Shown here piece after piece: positions 44,648-57,165 of a DNA stretch of 64,000 nucleotides. The stretch comes from Anaeramoeba flamelloides. Its lineage: Eukaryota > Metamonada > Anaeramoebidae. The DNA lies in contig JANTQA010000023.1 in the NCBI GenBank assembly GCA_027625915.1, forward strand, positions 6,386,001 to 6,450,000, read 5' to 3'. The position numbers and the translations under genes are program-made. Under the pieces are notes generated by a model. It made no database searches. It was not told where the DNA came from and saw only the letters and a program-made list of their open reading frames with translations. Within the stretch, counting starts at the first letter, position 1. Every line of letters begins with the position of its first letter.

Positions 44648-47389
44648 CAATATTTTAATTTTTAATATATTGTTGGTTTTTATGAAATTATTTTTTAATT
44701 TAAAAAAAAAAAAAAAAAAAAAAACAATACAAGTATCATGGATTTAAATTTTTAGCTAATATTTATAATCCTGATTAATTATAAATAATATTTTTTTTTT
44801 TTGAATTTCAAAATCAGTATATCTTGAATCAAATAAATATTTATTTTTTAATTTTTCATTTTTTTATTGTGTTTATATGATAAAATTATATGTATTCATT
44901 TGAAAGATTTTGACCAACATAATTTTGAGAAAAAAATTATCACATTGTTGGGATTATTATCATTTTTGTAAAGCAATTTCAAACCTGGTGCGCACGATTT
45001 AACTTAACTTAAAATTTCAATTTTCATTAAACTTTCTTTAAACTCCTTTAAATTGAAAAGGGTGATTGCTATTTTGGACTCAAATCTTCTTGTATTGTCC
45101 TTCATATCCAAGATCTCGTACAAAATGGAATTTTTTTAAAATAATTTCAAAAAAGTTTAAAAGAAAAAGTGAAAAGTTGTTTACGAAGCTTGTCATTCAG
45201 GTATTCTTGAGTTTTGGTATTAAAACCTTGATTTAGTTTTAACAGATCTTGAAGTTCAATGAAAGTTGAATGAAAATTGAAATTGTAAGTTAAGTTAAAT
45301 CGTGCGCACTAGGTTTGAAATTGCTGTATAAATTCTGTTTCTGAACACTTCTTTTTTTAAGATCTATTATTTAGATACTTTTTCAAAATAAACTATCTTT
45401 CAAAAAGAATCTCTTAAAAAAAAACTGAAAAAAATAGAAAACTGAAAATATTCGAATTTTTGCAAATACATCCTAAATCATAAAGGTTGTTACATATACC
45501 GTTTACAAACTCACTTTTTTGGGTTTAGTGTTATCATGAAAGGAAAAAGGCATCTTTAAAGTTTTAAAATCTTGAAACTTTTTTTTCATGGTTCTTATAC
45601 TCTTGGTAATTGTTTATTTTAAAAAAGTAAAATTGGTTTTCAAAAACATTAAATTGTAACAATTTAGGAAAAAGGTACTGTTCAAAAATCTTCTATACCT
45701 GATCGTATTATTTTTTGTGAAATAAAAGTTTTTATAAGAATCTCTATTATTTTTTCGGGAAAAAAATCAAAATGAAAAAAATACTTGAAATACTATTTTA
45801 AATTAACATTCCTCAATATTAGATGGTTGAGTTCCATTTTCATAATTCGAAAAATGTTCTTATTTTTAAATTTAAAATATAAATTGTGTCAGGTTGAATT
45901 TCTCTTTTTTTTATGTTATTTCTTTTTCAAAAAAAAATATTAAAATATCAGATCATTTTTATTTTATTGTAAAAAAAAAAATAAAAATAAATCAAAGAGG
46001 AATCTTTAATTTTGTAATTGTTTGAATTTTAATTTTTTGTTTCAATTGTTGGTTTTATTAAATTCTGTTCCGAATCTAGAAAAGTGATTCAGTGAATACT
46101 TGAAATTAATCTTAGAATAAACTAAAAAACAAACCAGAGAAGATGTATATTCAAAACAAATCTTTTCTTTTTGAATACCAATATTGAAAGAACACTTATT
46201 AACAGAAACTTATTGAAATCATTAAAGAAAAAAATAAATTCGACTTAGTTATATTTTAGAATATTTTTTTTCTTTTATCTTATTAATTTGTTTGGATCTA
46301 AAGAATTATTACCTGGGGTAATCACACCGCTATTTATTATTATTTATAAAAACATCTTTTTTAACTGAACACTTTTTTTTAAATATGTTTTAATAATTAT
46401 ATTAAAATAAACCAAAATATAAGAATATTATTTCAAAAATGGAAGAAAAGAGGTCCAATTATTGAAATCCATAAAAGAACAAAAAATATCAACTCAAAAT
46501 AATTGAAAAATTTAAGAAAAAATTTTTATCAGATTCAGAATTTATTTGAGTTCTCATTTTAATGGAAAATAAATAATTATAAAATTAAATAAATTTGTCC
46601 AATAAACCCTCATTCTCAAGAAGAATTACAAAAACCTCTGATTTTCGAAACTCAAACTAGAATTAGATTCATTAAATGAAAATAGGATTTTTAAATTCAT
46701 TTTGGAAATTCTTTAGAAATAAACAGTAATTTTTAATCAAAAATTTTAAAAATCAAAAGTTTTTCTGAGAAAAATTACAAATAAAACTGTGTCAAGAAGA
46801 AGTAATTATATCAAGTTTTAAAGTTGGGGTAAATAAATTAATGATTGTTATTTATTATTACTTTATCCATTTTATGTTTTTATTTTAGGTAAATATATAT
46901 AATTGGATTATTTCTAATCCATCTTTTTATAGAAATGTTCATTTGTTTAAACATTTGTATATTAGGTTAAGTGAATGATTTAAGTCTTCAAATAACTGTA
47001 ATACACTTCCATTTAATTCCAAATTTGGAATTCAATTTGGATTTTTATAAATTTGTTTTTTATTCGAATTAATAATTAAATGTACCAAAATTCTAATTCT
47101 AAATTTAACAGAAAAAAACACTTCTAAAGAAAGTAAACTTTGATACTTTTAATTTCAAGAAATTTTGGTATTTGAAAACATTAAAAACAATTTTGAAGAA
47201 TAAACCGTTGAATTTTCAACAAGTATCATTTTGGTTACAAAAGAAATTCACTGTTAGGTAAGGAGGAATGAGATTGATAATTGATTCTGAAAAATAAATT
47301 GAAATCAAAGTGAAATCATTTTTTTCATTTCCTCAAATACACTATTTTCCTTTAATTTACTTGCAAATAAGAAACAAATTTCCTTATCA
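44648..47389. other. spacer between TFIIIC and armadillo genes
   Basis: About 2.7 kb. Apart from the MITE at 44972-45326 I see only AT-rich sequence and homopolymers (for example A22 near 44703-44724). The last few hundred bases should include the armadillo promoter. No gene or RNA is supported. Confidence 0.55.
44972..45326. mobile_element. MITE L with about 65-bp terminal inverted repeats
   Basis: The left end AGCAATTTCAAACCTGGTGC continues as GCACGATTTAACTTAACTTA and AATTTCAATTTTCATT. Its near-perfect reverse complement ends at 45326. A TA flanks both sides. The GTGCGCAC core of the arm is unusually GC-rich for this DNA. The interior (about 220 bp) has no frame. Confidence 0.75.
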
Positions 47390-47770
47390 ATGGATAGCTG
47401 TAAAAAAAATTACAAATGTTTTTTAGAATCTGATCGTTTCAAGTTATTTGGAATTGCAGGGGCTGGGCTTGGGATCGGGTACTATTATTTGAAACAGGCC
47501 AAATCAATTAAACTGAGATCAGACGAACCAAAATTCTTAAAAACTCTTCAGGAAGGAAACGAAGAACAGGTAACCAAAACTTTACTAGAGATCCTTGAAA
47601 AAATCAAAAAAAGTAAAGAAAAACAAGAATTACCATTCCATGAAAATTTTAAAACAAAATCATTTAGTCTTCTTATGGAATTGTTTTCTTCGGAAAACAA
47701 ACACACTTCAAGTTTAGCTGCTCTTGTTCTCTCCAAATTTTTAAATGATGGTAAATAATCTCTCTTTTCT

Positions 47771-47804
<34 letters not shown>

Positions 47805-50800
47805 TTTTTTATTTTACAAGTTAAACTATTTTTTCACCTTGAACTGATTTTCAAATCAAATAAACGCAATTGACATTAAAAAAAAATAGTCCCTTTGATC
47901 TAAAAAATACAAAAATTCACGTCTCGTCAAATTATAAAAACAAAAAACACATCATCCCCCAAACTAAAATCTTTTTTTCTAAAATTTGCTTTTACTTTTC
48001 CTCTTTTGCTTTTTTTTTTTTTTTTAATATTCATTCTCTCAAAACAAACAACAAAAAACAAAAAAACTAAAAATCTCAAAAAATAAAAAACAAAAAACAA
48101 AACTTCTTCAACTTAAATATAGGAGTATATTGTAATAAATTAGAAACCCTCGAAGGAATTGAGAAATTGGTTTCCAAAATTAAAGAATTTCTAACAAGTA
48201 CCGAAGAGCTCAATCAAGAATATTTGATTAACTATTTAAAACTACTCTTTACAATTACCAAAATCGGGCAAAAGAAGTCTGTTTTGCGAATCGTTCAAAA
48301 TGATGGGATTGCAACTCTGGGCAGTTTACTTCATAATGAAGAAATGAATGATGAGTGTTTGGTTTTAATTTTAAAGAATTTAACTTGGTGTTGTGAATTT
48401 TATAAAACAATCCCACTAATGTTAGAAAAGCAAGAAATTTTAATGGTTGTCAAGCCATTATTGGAGTCTTCAAATGAAAAAATAGTTGAGTACAGTTCCA
48501 GTTTAATAAATGATTATTCAGAAAATCCAGAATTATGTAAAAAATTAGATCAGGCAGGTGTTGTTAAAGAATTAATACAATTGATCTTTTCTTCAAATAA
48601 CGATCAAATCTTATGTAATACAAGTTTATCACTAACAAAATTAATGGCTGATCGTCAAATATCTGATTTAATTTGTATAGAGTATGAAATTGTGCCACCT
48701 ATAATTGACAAACTATTACGATCCAAAAGCAAAAATTTAAATTATTGTGGTTGCCAATTTATTGAAATCGCTGCAAAGTCTTCTGTTAGTAACAAAATTT
48801 TAATCAGGGAATGTGGAGCTTTCCCAGTTTTAATTTCACTTCTCAACAAAAATAATGAAGAAGATGATGATGACGATGATGATAAAAAAGATGGTGGTGA
48901 CAATAACCAAAAAAATAAAAATCAAAAATTATTACAACAAACAATAGCTACAATTAAAGAATTAACAGTACAATCCACAAGAACTGACAATGTCAAATAT
49001 TTAAGAGAATTAAATATACTTCCTAAAATTATTTCCTGTTTTAAAGAATGTAAATCCGAAAAAATGCAATTAAATTTGGTAATAATAATTGGTAATTTTT
49101 CTTGCTCAACAGCTACAGCTAGAATTGAATTACAGCAAAGCGGTGTATTATCAGATTTGACTAAATTACTTTCATCTACTAACGATGTTAATTTAACAAG
49201 GAATTTAGTTTGTACTTTTGCTAATTTATTAATTTCACGTACGTAAAATTTTTTATTATTTTAATCACTATCTTAAAACTGTAAATTATTATTATTATTA
49301 TTTTTTTTTTTGAGATAGAATAGTTGTTTAAAGGTATTTTTCAAATAAGGTATTTCTCAAAAAGTGGGGCATTTTTTTTTACCTTTCATAAAAAATCATC
49401 TTTGTTAGTGGGAGTATTCATTAATTGACAATACCAAATTAAGTTTAATATTAATATCAATTGGATAAATGGCTAAGGTATTTATTTCAAAATATGTTGG
49501 ATGAAATATTTCCAAAAAATGAAAAAAAAAAAAAAGCACTTTTTTTGGTGAAAACAATGTACGACCAATTTCAATAAAAAACTGGAAATATGGAAAGGGT
49601 GCAAATGAAAATCCAAATGATCAAATGCAGTTATATTTTTTCAATTCTATTTGAAAATTTGTTGTGATTAAATAAGTTATGAAAACGGGTTTTCAATCAA
49701 AAAGAAAATAATAAACACCAATTTTAACACCTTAAAAAATATTAGATAAAATCGAGATCACAAAAATTAATATCTTTTATTAATGTAACACAATATTAAG
49801 AAACAAATTGAATTATTATCAATAATTGATACATGGTGGTTAATGATTTTGGATGTTTAAATACCTTTTTGAGGATTGAATTTAAAAAAATATATTTAAA
49901 AATAAATTTGCCCCACTTTCATGGAAATAGCTTATATATATATATATATATATTATATAGATTCAACTTTTTATTATTTTTTAATTTCTAAAATAAAAAT
50001 AATTTAAAGATCAGTCAAAGAGGGGCGAATATATGTTAAAAATCTCTTAGTTATATTGAAGAATAAATCTCAATAATTATTAGTTAAATTAATTAAAAAA
50101 AAAAATAAAATTTTAGAATGAAAATTATGTATTTTAAATCAATTCAAAAACCACTGAAACAAAATAAATAATTTAAAAACTAACTTCTTCAAAAAGAAAC
50201 CCAATTTTATCAAAACAACTAATTTATCTGGATAGATGATCTTTATTAATTACATCAAAATAATTTTTTATTATTCTTATTGTGTATATTCAGAATAGTG
50301 ATTTCCTTCTTAATTTTCATATCAATTATAGCTATTTACCCATTTTATTTTTATTTTATTTTATTATTTTTCATTATGTATAAATAATAGCTGAAGTCCA
50401 TAAAGAATTATATAAAGTTGGAGGAATTGAAGCAATGCTTAAATCATTGGAATCAACTGATCAACAAACACAATATGGCGCATTAATTGGTTTAAGAAAT
50501 ATTTTTTTAAATATGAATGAAGACCTACAATTTGTAAATTTTTTCTTTTTTTTTTTTTATTTCTACTATTTTACTCATATTTAATTTTTGAAATTGAAAT
50601 TAGTCAAAAATTGAAATTAGTCTAAAATTAAAATTAGTCTAAATTTGAAATTAGTCTAAAGTTGAGAAAATGTTTAAAAATCCATAATTTATGTTTTTTG
50701 GCAAATTTAAATAACAACGGATTAATTAAATTAAAATTATAAAAATTATTAATAAAAATAATTTTTTCTTGATGAATTTTCATTTAAAAAAATCTGCCAA

Positions 50801-51998
50801 TTTATTAAAATTGAAAATAATAATATAACTTTGAACAATTATGTTCATCCATGATAATAACATTGTATATGTTTATATATTTTTTAGAACATTTCAAAAA
50901 AATAAATGTAACAATTTCATTTGCCTTATTTAAGTTATTGTAAATAAAAAATGCTAGTAATTTTGAAATTCTTTTAATCGAAAAAAAATAATTAAAAATC
51001 AAAAACATATTTTGAAACTTAATAAAAAATATTAAAAAGTTTAAAATTAAACCACAAATTAATTGTTACCTTTAATGGGTTTTGTACCACAAAGTATAAT
51101 ATTTCAAATACTTTTTTGAATTTAATCGTTAAAATAATTAAAAAAATAACCCTTTTAACGGAGAAAACCGTCTCTATGATTTTTTATTAGTTAATTTTGA
51201 AAAACTTATAAACTCGGGTAGAAGATTTTCATCACATTTGAACAAGACATAAATTGCACTTTTCATAGAATTTCGTTGAAACTCTTTAAATGACTCTCAA
51301 AAAAAACTCCTGATAAATACTATCATTTTCCGATTAAAAAATGAAAATTTTTTATTTCAATTTTTTCCAACACATTTTTCCAATTTTTATTTCGAAAAAA
51401 CCCAAAGATCTTTTCAAAGTAAATTATTAATAACTTTGAGATTAATTAATTAAAATTCCTTCTTGAACTTTTGAGATAAAATTGTATTTTTTTTTTTTTA
51501 TTTTAAGAAAACAGTTTTTAAAAAATTTAAAGAAAATTTTTCTTTTATTTTCTCTGGGAATTTCAGACAATATAAGAAAATTTATTATAACGTTACACTT
51601 TCCATGAACTTTTCAAACTTTTATTAGCCAATTTTTTTAATAAAATAATAATCTGTATTTTTCCAAAAAACTCCAAACCTTTAAATAATATCTTTCTTAA
51701 ACATGTTTATACATTTTCTTCAAGTAATTTTAATATTTTCAATAAATGGATAATTAAAAATTTTGAATAAACTTTAATTTTGAAAAAAAACAATAAAATA
51801 TCCAAAAATTGTAAAGATATGAAAAAAATTATATTTATCATATTGTTTTATTAATCTTTTATTTAATAAAAATTAAACCGTAAATTTCTTCTTCATTTTA
51901 TTTAACTTAATTTACAAAATAAATTATTTGTTTTTTAATACACAAATTTACAACAAGAAAATGAAATTTTATTTTGAAATTTTAGATAAGCAATTAAT

Positions 51999-52032
<34 letters not shown>

Positions 52033-52851
52033 GAGAAAGAAAATATATATATTAGTTTTTGCTGTTTTAAAAAAGTGCGGACTAAACGTTTTACCAAGCA
52101 TTACTCTGACTGCTTAAATGATCGATTATAAAGGATGAACAACTAATAATATAACTTTTAGTCCACCCTTTTTTAAAACAGCAGTATTATATTTTTAAAT
52201 TTTTTTTTTAAAGATTCATTAAACATTTTCAATTAACCACTAAAAAATTCTTCCATAAAAAATATTAAAAGTTAAAAATCAAAATTTTGAGTGTCTCAAA
52301 AAATAATTGATTAAATTCAAATCTTTATATTAAATTTTATTTCAATTTCCTAATAAAAAACATTTTTAATGATTTTGATCTCACATTCCCAAAATTGTTC
52401 CTAGTATATGTATATTTATATGCGTGTGTATGTATATATTAGCATTTATGCATTTCCAAATAATGTTATTATTTTTTATAAATAATATATTAATTAATTC
52501 AAATGAAAAAATTGATATTTAAAATTAGCCACCAGATTAAATTATTTATAAAATAATAATAAAACAACAATCAAATATAATAAAAGAAATAAAACTTGCA
52601 TTTTATTGTTAAAAACGATCATAAAAAAAAATATTAATCTTGAATTTTATTTTATTTTATTCTGTATCTTTCATCTTTTTATCTACCCATCTTCTCTTTT
52701 ATTCTAATAGTATGAAAAACTTCATGAATATCTCCTTTCATTAAACATCCTTCCACGTTTAGTACGCATAGCAGAACAAAACACTGGCAATATGAGATTA
52801 TTTATTCAGGGTATTCTAAAAATTTTAGCACCTAATGTTGGAATGATTTAA
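47390..52851 (+). CDS. armadillo-repeat protein with N-terminal membrane anchor, four exons
   Basis: Exons 47390-47750, 48123-49238, 50391-50533 and 52711-52851 join in frame (phases 1, 1, 0) through GT...AG introns to give 586 residues. The start is the ATG in the first exon, which opens with MDSCKKNYKCFLESDRFK. Residues about 19-34 (LFGIAGAGLGIGYYYL) form one hydrophobic, glycine-rich segment followed by basic KQAKSIKLR, an arrangement seen in signal-anchored outer-membrane proteins. The rest is armadillo/HEAT helical repeats (SLLHNEEMNDECLVLILKNL, GVVKELIQLIFSSNNDQILC, GAFPVLISLLN, GVLSDLTKLLSSTND, GGIEAMLKSLESTDQQTQYG), with an acidic run inserted near 48860-48900. Animal mitochondrial Alex/ARMCX proteins share the anchor-plus-armadillo plan. 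That is an architectural analogy, not proven orthology. Introns 2 and 3 contain transposon-like elements. Confidence 0.85.
47777..47803. repeat. poly-T run in armadillo intron 1
   Basis: About 27 uninterrupted T shortly after the GTAAAT donor at 47751. Long T runs also occur near 52009-52031 in intron 3. Confidence 0.85.
49345..49936 (+). mobile_element. MITE E, copy 2 (armadillo intron 2)
   Basis: About 592 bp, collinear with 38165-38772 and in the same orientation relative to its host gene. Ends ATAAGGTATTTCTCAAAAAG and CCCCACTTTCATGGAAATAG plus CTTATA form the inverted repeat. The ends are better matched here than in copy 1. Confidence 0.75.
50013..50033 (+). repeat. solo end of element C in armadillo intron 2
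   Basis: ATCAGTCAAAGAGGGGCGAA matches the terminal motif of element C at 54521 (CAGTCAAAGAGGGGCCAG). The rest of the element is not recognisable next to it. Confidence 0.45.
50590..50667 (+). repeat. 17-bp tandem repeat in armadillo intron 3
   Basis: Four to five units of a 16-17 bp motif close to AAATTGAAATTAGTCTA, just inside the intron that begins at 50534. Confidence 0.8.
52060..52184. mobile_element. short MITE F, copy 2 (armadillo intron 3)
   Basis: About 125 bp with inverted ends TGCTGTTTTAAAAAAGTGCG and GTCCACCCTTTTTTAAAACA plus GCA. Same family and size as 32248-32371. Confidence 0.7.
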
Positions 52852-54520
52852 GATAAATTATTGTCTTTTTGAATAGTATATTTTTTTTTCTTTAATAGAA
52901 AATATTAAAATATTAATAATAATACTTATTAACATTTATTGTTTTTTTTTGAAAATTCTCAACAATAGAAAAATTATTTTTTTTTAATATGTCTTTACGT
53001 ACCGATTCCTGTATTTTTTTTTGAATAGTATATCTATTAGTATTTCATTTCTTAATTTAATTTTTAATCCATTTAATTCAGTAAAGCCCAATTAAATTCA
53101 ATTATACTCTATTTTTTTATTTTAACTTTTCATTTTTCATAATTTTTTTCTATTCCATTGTTAAATTTCTGTAATTGTTTAATTATTAATTTTTAAAATA
53201 AATTTTCTCTCAAGAAAGTAACACATAAAAATAACAAGTAAACATAAAAATATATCTATTAATTGTTTATTTCTTAATAAAATATTGAAAAAAAAAGAAT
53301 AAAATTTTAATATTTAAAAATAAAAATGAAAATAATTATTTTTTATTTAAACTAGTTATAATGTTTGAAAGGGAGAAAAAAAACCATTTAAAGCAAATTA
53401 TAATTTTCCCACTCTGGAAAAAATTGCCAACAAATTTGAACAGTCAACTTATTTTTTTGTATCTCTACCCAATTGCCATTACCTTTTTTGAAATATAAAG
53501 GAAATTGTTTTTTAAAAATTAAATTCAATTTTTGAGAAAAATCACCAAATTCTTCATAATTTAACTTTAACTATAAATTTGAAAAGATATTGGCACCTAC
53601 ACACTTTATGTTTAAAAATATTTTTAATAAAAGTTAATAGAAGTTAAAAATAAAAATAATTTTCTAAAAGAATAAAAATTGTTATTCTTTAAACAAGATG
53701 ATTTACTTTATTGAACTAAATTTCAAAATATAAAACACTGAATACCTTTGAATACATTCATTCTAAAAGTTAAAAAGAAGAGTTTAGATTTTAATTAATT
53801 TTTTTTAAAAAAAATCTGAATATCTTCTACTTTTTTTCAACTTTGTAATTTTTATTTCTCATGGGCAAATTCAGTCACTATTATGTTTTTTCAATTCTAA
53901 ATTATTGGCATAAGTGACTTCAAAATCACATAATTTGAAATCATCCAAAACTAAAAGATTTTATATTTAAAATTTAAAATAAATTAATTTTTATAATTGA
54001 GTTTTAATAGGGTAAAAGGCTACTAGACGCAAAAAAGGGTATTATAAAATTACATTTATTTTGATTGAAAAAATTTGAATAACAAAAAAAAAATTCAAAG
54101 TATCTGATTGATAAAAAATTCAATTGAAAAAAACAATTTAAAAAGAATTCTCAATTTCAAATAATTGAAAAATAGAAGAAAAAAATTAAGTGTAGATCAA
54201 TGAAAAAATCACACTAAAGTAAAAAAAATCAAATAACAGTCAACTAGATTCAAAGTATCTCAATTTCAAAAAATCAAATTACAAAAAAAAATCCTAATTA
54301 CTCGTTTTTTATTTTAAATTTACAAAGGGTTAATTTTTTTAAATAAAACCAATTGTTTTTTTTTAAGTACAAATAATCAATTTAATTCAATTTAATCTAA
54401 ACCCCATTCCAAAAATTTGGATACACCCAAAATCAAAAATAGGCAAAATAAAAACCCAATTTATGATAATTTTCCAAACTTAATATCAAACCACATTTAA
54501 GTTATAAAGTAAACTATTTT

Positions 54521-55218
54521 TCAGTCAAAGAGGGGCCAGTTGTAATGGTATAATACATGTGTTTAAAGAGTTTGCATAGATATTAGAAGAAAAATTTTAT
54601 TTTGGAAATTTTCAAAATTGAAATCATTTTTTCACATTTTTTCACATTTCTACACATTTTTGATTTTTTTTTTTTGATTTTTTTTTAATACGTCATTCAG
54701 TTGCAAAAAATTTTTTTATTTATTGCAAGATCAATAGTCACTTGGTAAAAACGTGTTATTCTAAGGTTATTGAAACCATGTAAATATTGTTGAGAAATCA
54801 TATTGATTTCTATTGGAATTCTATTCGATATTTGATCTTGATATTTGTTTAATAAATGTGAAAAATTTTCACTTCATTTTCATTTTCTTTTTCAAATAGA
54901 GACCACAAATGCCAACAAACTTCGTTTGGGGGCTTGATTTCTAAAAGAAAAATATGGAAAATGAAGTGAAAAATGTTTCATATTTATTATTCAAATACCA
55001 GCAGAAGTTCAAACCGAACATTTTTGTTTTTCTCAATAAGGTACTAAGAATTAGAGTTTTTCAATTTTCAAGAAAATTTATTGATTAATTAGTTTTCTTT
55101 CAGACATGTATCAACAATTCTTTGATGTGTATTATTCTGATTATTTCTTATTTATTCTTCAAAGGTCAATTATATAAAATAATTACTTTTTGAAAAAAAT
55201 GTTGGGTACCTTTGACTG
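54521..55218 (+). mobile_element. element C, copy 2, nested in element K
   Basis: Ends CAGTCAAAGAGGGGCCAG and GGGTACCTTTGACTG are inverted. The body matches 34484-35007. About 30 bp on either side (AAACCACATTTAAG and the preceding bases) are repeated, so the insertion carried or created a longer direct duplication. It is interrupted by a smaller element at 54846-54994. Confidence 0.75.
54846..54994. mobile_element. short MITE J nested in element C
   Basis: About 150 bp absent from the otherwise collinear copy at 34484-35007. Its ends TTTAATAAATGTGAAAAATT plus TTCACTTCATTTTC, and the reverse complement at 54960-54994, form arms of about 40 bp. Confidence 0.75.
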
Positions 55219-57165
55219 AAACAGAGTTTATTTTTCCAAACCTAAAATAAAACCACATTTAAGAAACCGAGTATTAATGTTTTTATAAATAATCAATCAA
55301 ATCCACATAAAAGAAAAAAATATAAAACGAAAAAATAAAAATATCTGTGTAAAAAATAATGAAACAAACGTAACAAAAATGTATTTGTAAATTTGTTGGA
55401 ATTTCACCAACAATTATTGATCGATCAAATGATAAGATACTATCAACCAATTTTATGTAATTTTTCAATTTAACAGAACTCAACACTAACCTTCTATCAT
55501 CCATCGAAAAAATTCCAGATCTAATGAAAGAGATTACTTAACTGCGAAAAAAGGAAATGAAAATAAAACAAAAAAGACAAAAAAGATATTTCATATTTTT
55601 GTAAAATCAAAAAGATTTCCAAATTGAATTTAAAGTGGAATATTTGCTATTCTTTCAACTGTTTAAACTGTGTCCAATTTTTTGGAATTTAGTTTAATTT
55701 GTGGTTATTTTTTAACCCTCTTTATTAGTCAATGTATGGATTTCGTTAGATTCTTGAGATAAAGAATAACTCATTTGAGAATAGTTAAAAAATGAAAAAA
55801 AAATCTTCGAGATCTCAAAAATCACCAATGGCAACACTCCAAAATCAACTCATAGTTTGTTTTCACAATTAAAATTGACAGCCATTCGAATTGGGAATTG
55901 TGTGCTAGTCTTTGGCGCTTTCTCCTAAAAATGTCCTCATTTTTGATTATTGATTTTTGGACATCGAGCTTTACATGTTGCTTAGTTTTAATTGTTAATA
56001 GGCACTATTAAAATTACAATTTTTTTTTTCAATTTCAAAACATTATTTTTAGTTGTAATGACTTGACCCTAAAGCTCGACAAATAAGTTTAATTGTTTAA
56101 AATGGGTATTTTTTGGTCAAGAAATATGAATTGACCTTCAAGAGACTTGTAAAAGAAAATGATCTGTAATTGAAAAAAATAATTTTAAAAAAAGAGTTTA
56201 TTTCTCTTTTGTTTTTTCTTTCTTCTTTTTTGAAAATGGTATTCTTAAATTTTGGTTTTGTCAAGTTGTAAAAATGATTTTTTTGAACAAACAGTAAGAA
56301 AAAAAAAGAATAAACAATAAAATACCCTTTTTTTATTTTTTGTTGTTGGTTTTGTTGACTATCAATTTCTTAGCTTAGTGGTTTTTTTAAAAAAAATTCC
56401 TCTAACACACATCTTTTCCATCTTCTTCTGTATATTGTATGTTATTTAAGTCGAGTTATCGTGGTTAATTTTTTTTGTACTCAGAGTTTTTGATCCTTTT
56501 GAATAATAAAAAAAGAATAAAAAAAGAAAAAGACAAAAAAAAGACAAAAAGAAGAAAATTTCAAAAAATGATTTCAACTAAATACAATAATAGAAGAGCT
56601 AGAAAAAAATACATATCAACAATTAAATTACCTGGGTCTTCTAAAAATGGATTTGAATTCTCTCTTAAATAACTCGTTTTAGAGTTTTTTTTTACTAAAA
56701 ATTATATTTTCAAATTAAAACCTCTTGAAATTTCTATAATGAAGGTGCATAAATCTCTAAAATTAAATCTAATATCTTAATACTTTGGTGTTCTAATTAT
56801 TCCGATTCAGGATTAGGAACCATCGATTTTAATAATTGAGATTTTTGATTGTGGATCAGAGTTTTAAGTTATTATTTTTTTGAAAAAATTTTAATTCCAA
56901 ATACAGGATTTGTCATCAAAAACATATTTAATTTAAAATAAAAATAAATAAAGTCAATGAAAAAAAAAAAAAATCACTTTTTTTAATTTTATTTAATATT
57001 TTTCTTGAATATATTTAACAAGATCTAAAAATCCAAAAATTTTACAAAATAAAATATATTCCTTTTTATTTTTTCCTGTAGGTGGTGATTTTCGGACAAA
57101 GTTAATAAAAAAAAAATTAATTTATTGAAATGGAAAAAACTGTGGTAAAAGAATATTTGTTCAGA

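Larger units (their letters stand above)
54397..55692 (+). mobile_element. element K, copy 1 (Tc1/mariner-like ends)
   Basis: Inserted in element D. Ends CTAAACCCCATTCCAAAAAT then TTGGATACAC, and GTGTCCAATTTTTTGGAATT then TAG, are inverted repeats of about 28 bp bordered by TA, as in Tc1/mariner-type elements. Net length without the inner insertion is about 600 bp, matching copy 2 at 58373-58921. No transposase frame. Confidence 0.75.
54006..56073 (-). mobile_element. element D, copy 2, interrupted by nested insertions
   Basis: Its two halves flank 54397-55692. The left half ends ATTCAATTTAATCTA and the right half resumes TTTAATTTGTGGTTATTTT. In the uninterrupted copy at 57.5 kb these run together (reverse complement of ACCACAAATTAAATTAAATC), so the interruption is an insertion. 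Without it the element is about 770 bp. The outer ends show AATAGGGTAAAAGG and GACTTGACCCTAAA, variants of the D terminus. Confidence 0.75.

Noticed and set aside
56475-56672. Lysine-rich 65-codon frame ending KLPGSSKNGFEFSLK
   Set aside because: Low-complexity start, no homology I recognise and no neighbouring gene context. It could be real but cannot be supported.
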